This document shows, piece by piece, positions 61,265-64,000 of a DNA stretch of 64,000 nt. The translations under genes and the position numbers were made by a program. Source of the stretch: Streptomyces cellostaticus. Lineage in GTDB: Bacteria > Actinomycetota > Actinomycetes > Streptomycetales > Streptomycetaceae. Below the pieces are notes generated by a model. That model ran no database searches. It worked only from the letters and a program-made list of their open reading frames with translations, and was not told the origin of the DNA. The stretch spans positions 58,449 through 122,448 of the forward strand of contig NZ_KQ948039.1 of the NCBI RefSeq assembly GCF_001513965.1. The letters run 5' to 3'. Position 1 is the first letter of the stretch; every line of letters begins with the position of its first letter.

Positions 61265-61480
61265 ATGCAGGCGCGCTGGTCGAAGATCGCGGTGGTGGAC
61301 GAGGGCGGCCGGTACGGCGGTGAACCAGGAACGTGCCCAATGGTCGGGAGGTCGTCCTGGGGGTAATCGGGGATCGTCCGGCGGCCACGCTGGTGGCGTT
61401 CGAGGCTGGCGTTCGGCTGGGGCTGGCTGATCGAGTTGCTCCAGGATCACGGCTTCGACGCACACGTGGCCCCCGTTACC
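61265..61480 (+). pseudogene. IS110-family transposase N-terminal remnant, frameshifted
   Basis: Three consecutive frames must be joined: WSKIAVVDEGG, then REVVLGVIGDRPAATLVAFE, then AFGWGWLIELLQDHGFDAHV. In this order they rebuild the start of an IS110 DEDD transposase (first Asp region, EA motif, GWL-DLL-GF-AH-A). At least two frameshifts and a C-terminal truncation show it is dead. Confidence 0.65.
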
Positions 61481-61708
61481 TTCTTCGTGGCCCCGCAATG
61501 GGGACCTGGTCTCCAGGTCCGGCATGACTTGCGCCCCTTGTCGATCATGATCGACAAAGTGGTGTCACCGGGCCGGGAGGCATTGGCTGACCGCTGATCA
61601 GGGGCATGATCGCTCGTATCCGTGCTGGGTGTGGGCAGGCCTTCGTAACGTGGATGCCTGCACGCTGATGCCGCAGTGGGACCAGGGAAGAGGCAGCTGG
61701 GGAGGGGC

Positions 61709-62623
61709 ATGAGCCACGAGGGCAAGATCGACGTCTATCTCGGTCTGGACGTCGGCAAGGGCGAACATCACGGCACCGCGCTGACTCCGGCGGGCAAGAA
61801 GGTTTTCGACAAGTCGCTGCCCAACAGTGAACCGCGGCTGCGTGAGCTGTTCGAGAAGCTGCCGGCCAGGTATGGCAACGTGCTGGTTGTGGTGGACCAG
61901 CCAGCCTCGATCGGTGCTCTCCCGCTGGCCGTGGCCCGGGACTCAGGGTGTGCTGTCGCCTATCTGCCGGGGCTGACAATGCGCCGGATCGCCGACCTCT
62001 ACCCAGGTGAGTCGAAGACCGACACCCGGGACGCGGCGATCATCGCCGCTGCTGCCCGCACCATGCCACACACGCTCCGCGGCCTCGCTGCGGACGACGA
62101 GGCCGTCGCCGAGCTGAACATGCTCGTTGGCTTCGACGACGACCTGGCCGGCGAGATCACCCGCACCAAGAACCGTCTGCGCGGCCTGCTCACCCAGATC
62201 CACCCCTCGCTCGAGCGGATCCTGGGTCCTCGCCTGGACCATCCAGCCGTCCTGTTCCTTCTTGAACGTCACGGCTCACCAGTGCAGTTGAGGAAGGCCG
62301 GGAGGTGGCGGCTGGTATCCCTGCTGAGGCCCAGGGCACCACGCATGGCCGAACGGTTCGTCGCGGACATCTTCGACGCACATGATGAGCAGACCGTCGT
62401 CGTCCCGGGCACTGGCGCCGCCGCTTTGATCGTCCCGAGCCTTGCCGGCTCACTGACCGCGGTGCTTGACCAGCGCAAAGCCCTTGCGGTAAGGATTGAG
62501 GAGCTGCTGGAGGCCCACCCTCTTGCCGGGGTCAGGACCGCAGCCCGCATCCTCATCGACGTCGGTGACGGCAGCGGCTTCGCCACCGCAGGGCACCTGG
62601 CCGCCTACGCCGGTCTAGTGCCG
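61709..62623 (+). pseudogene. IS110-family transposase, 3' end lost at an IS630-type insertion
   Basis: About 305 residues from ATG 61709 (GGAGGGG). DEDD domain: VYLGLDVGKGEHHGTALTPA, VVVDQPASIGALPLA, KTDTRDAAIIAAAA. The C-terminal Transposase_20 domain begins (HPLAGVRTAARILIDVGDGS) but stops in HLAAYAGLVP, where full-length members continue for about 80-100 residues. The junction falls at a TA (62624-62625), the target of IS630/Tc1-type elements. Beyond it the frame reads only nine more codons. Confidence 0.82.
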
Positions 62624-63840
62624 TATCAGCAAACGTTTGCACTGTTGTGATGTGACGTACCGTTCGGATGCTGGTCCTGCCAGCGGGGTGCCGCCAGGCT
62701 GTGCGCGTGGCAGAACGGGTACGCGTCCGAGAGATTCATGACGATGAGGCGCAGCGGCTGCTGCGGATCGTCCGCAGGGGTACTGGGTCGGTGGTGACAT
62801 GGCGGCGCGCGCAGATGGTGTTGCTGTCCGCGCAGGGCATGCCGGCGGCGAAGATCGCGGGGGTGACGTTCACCAGCGCGGACCGGGTCCGGGATTTGAT
62901 CCACAACTTCAACGTGGACGGCTTCGATTCGCTCTACCCGAAGTACAAGGGCGGCCGTCCGAGGACCTTCACGCTGTCCGAGCGCCGGGAGATCAAGAAG
63001 ATGGCCAAGTCCAAGCCGATCGAGCACGGCTTGCCGTTCTCGACCTGGAGCCTGGCCAAACTGGCCGACTTCCTGGTCGCCGAGGGGGTGGTCGTCGACA
63101 TCAGCCACGAGGGCCTTCGGGTCCTGCTCCGCGAGGAGGGCGTCTCCTTTCAACGCATAAAGACATGGAAGACCTCGCGCGACCCCGACTGCGCCGCCAA
63201 GAAGGCCAGGGTCGAGCACCTCTACGCGATCGTCGACAGAGAGGTCATACCCGACGACGGCGAGCCCGAAGTCGTCTTCTGCCTGGACGAGTTCGGGCCG
63301 CTCAACCTCCAGCCCCACCCGGGGCGGCAGTGGGCTGAGCGCGGAGGGCAGCACAAGGACCCCGGCCGGGAGCCGAGGCCCCGCCGACGGGCGACCTACA
63401 CCCGCCCGCACGGGGTCCGGCACCTGTTCGCCGCCTACGACCTGGGCAAGGACAGGCTCTACGGGCATATCAAGCCGAGAAAGCACCGCACGAGGTTCCT
63501 GGAGTTCTGCCGTTACCTGCGCAGCCTCTACCCGCCTCACGTCCGGATCGCGGTCGTGCTCGACAACTTCTCCCCGCACCTGGCAACGAAGAAGGACAGA
63601 CGGGTCGGCGACTGGGCCGCGGCGCACAACGTCGAGCTCGCCTACACGCCGACTCACAGCTCCTGGCTGAACCGCATCGAGGCCCAGTTCACCGCCCTGC
63701 GCTACTTCGCGCTGGACGGCACCGACCACACCAGCCACAAGGAGCAGGGCAGCATGATCCGCCGCTACATCATCTGGCGGAACAAGCACGCTGCCGACGA
63801 ACGCCTCCGCGCGGTCGTCACCCGCGCGAACGTGGCCTGA
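62624..63840 (+). mobile_element. IS630-family insertion element (right end not defined)
   Basis: The left junction is placed at the TA where the IS110 frame is broken. The element encodes the transposase at 62707-63840. I could not find a matching inverted repeat in the 160 bases after the stop, so the right end may be missing, degenerate or beyond the window. Just inside the left junction is a palindrome, GCAAACGTTTGC. Confidence 0.65.
62707..63840 (+). CDS. IS630-family transposase
   Basis: 377 residues from GTG 62707 (VAERVRVREI, the usual family start); an ATG at 62668 is in frame. An N-terminal HTH (MPAAKIAGVTFTSADRVRDL) and linker precede the DDE catalytic core: VVFCLDEFGPLNLQPHPGRQ (Asp), RIAVVLDNFSPHLATKKDRR (Asp) and HSSWLNRIEAQFTALRYFAL (Glu). 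The frame is intact, so this copy may be active. It catalyses cut-and-paste transposition into TA sites. Confidence 0.93.
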   Translation: MAERVRVREIHDDEAQRLLRIVRRGTGSVVTWRRAQMVLLSAQGMPAAKIAGVTFTSADRVRDLIHNFNVDGFDSLYPKYKGGRPRTFTLSERREIKKMAKSKPIEHGLPFSTWSLAKLADFLVAEGVVVDISHEGLRVLLREEGVSFQRIKTWKTSRDPDCAAKKARVEHLYAIVDREVIPDDGEPEVVFCLDEFGPLNLQPHPGRQWAERGGQHKDPGREPRPRRRATYTRPHGVRHLFAAYDLGKDRLYGHIKPRKHRTRFLEFCRYLRSLYPPHVRIAVVLDNFSPHLATKKDRRVGDWAAAHNVELAYTPTHSSWLNRIEAQFTALRYFALDGTDHTSHKEQGSMIRRYIIWRNKHAADERLRAVVTRANVA

Positions 63841-64000
63841 GCCAGCGCAGCACCCGGTGGTTCACACCCGCGGCAGATAGGCTCCCGGGACTGCGGCTCC
63901 CAGGCCTGACGCTGTTCGATCGCGTGAAAAGGCTCCCCGTCGGCGGCATCCGCGTCGCTGGGACGGGCACAGCACTGCCCCGAGGCGGATGATCACCTAA
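63841..64000. other. Window end without a gene
   Basis: 160 bases after the transposase stop. No ORF with coding character, no recognisable inverted repeat and no continuation of the broken IS110 C-terminus was seen. Confidence 0.5.

Noticed and set aside
60695..61525. A minus-strand open frame of 276 codons in the IS graveyard
   Set aside because: No RBS, no recognisable domain, and it runs antisense through the IS110 remnant and repeat copy B.
1..64000. CRISPR array, riboswitch, rRNA or replication origin
   Set aside because: No regularly spaced repeats, conserved riboswitch core, rRNA segment or DnaA-box cluster was noticed in a manual reading.

Overview
The window is high-GC actinobacterial DNA, most likely from a Streptomyces chromosome. 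The support is the G/C-biased third codon positions, frequent GTG starts, a GlnR-type box in front of nirB, paired XRE (DUF5753)/DUF397 genes, and a conserved housekeeping block (nitrate reductase, dGTPase, dnaG, a principal-type sigma factor resembling HrdA, paired ABC exporters, FGGY kinase, tRNA-Asn pair). That order matches my memory of the S. coelicolor SCO2461-SCO2488 neighbourhood; no database was searched.

Layout. 1-4.3 kb: the end of a TetR gene, a divergent 855-residue protein of unknown function ending in a GspG-like pseudopilin domain, and a leaderless clan GH-A glycosidase. 4.3-11.3 kb: the assimilatory nitrite reductase operon (FAD protein, nirB, nirD), an imine-reductase-like oxidoreductase with a divergent HxlR regulator, a class F sortase and a small membrane-anchored secreted protein. 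11.7-16.6 kb: a tight co-directional set without signal peptides: a hemopexin/glucosaminidase fusion, two proteins sharing an unrecognised motif block, and a small coupled protein. 16.6-18.0 kb: debris (IS5-type transposase half, CHAT-domain tail). 18.1-28.9 kb: a secreted LamG protein, a 2163-residue secreted Rhs protein with a nucleotidyltransferase-like tip, and a putative immunity gene. 29.5-31.7 kb: DUF397/XRE pair, an ATPase domain fused in frame to an antitoxin, and a RelE-like toxin. 31.8-34.4 kb: an M4 protease, a gamma-glutamylcyclotransferase-like protein and an unclear short ORF.

34.5-42.5 kb looks like a small uncharacterised biosynthetic cluster: PhyH dioxygenase, two P450s, an Asp/Glu-racemase-fold protein, a luciferase-like oxidoreductase, a methyltransferase and an amidinotransferase, with no PKS or NRPS. 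Both P450s lack the usual I-helix acid/alcohol pair. 42.5-59.3 kb is mostly core: SDR, nasA, SanA-like protein, CbiX-like chelatase, dgt, ferredoxin reductase, dnaG, hrdA-like sigma, ABC pair, FGGY kinase, YtxH-like protein. NasA (nitrate to nitrite), NirBD (nitrite to ammonium) and a CbiX-type chelatase (siroheme for NirB) form one nitrogen-assimilation theme split by about 35 kb of accessory DNA.

59.4-64.0 kb: two identical tRNA-Asn genes, a CAU-anticodon tRNA whose 3' half and downstream flank recur about 730 bp further on (attachment-site-like scar), and an IS graveyard ending in an IS110 transposase cut by an IS630-family element. Candidates for undescribed biology are the 11.7-16.6 kb module with the 0.6-4.3 kb pair, the Rhs toxin tip, the ATPase-antitoxin fusion, and the amidinotransferase/P450 cluster.
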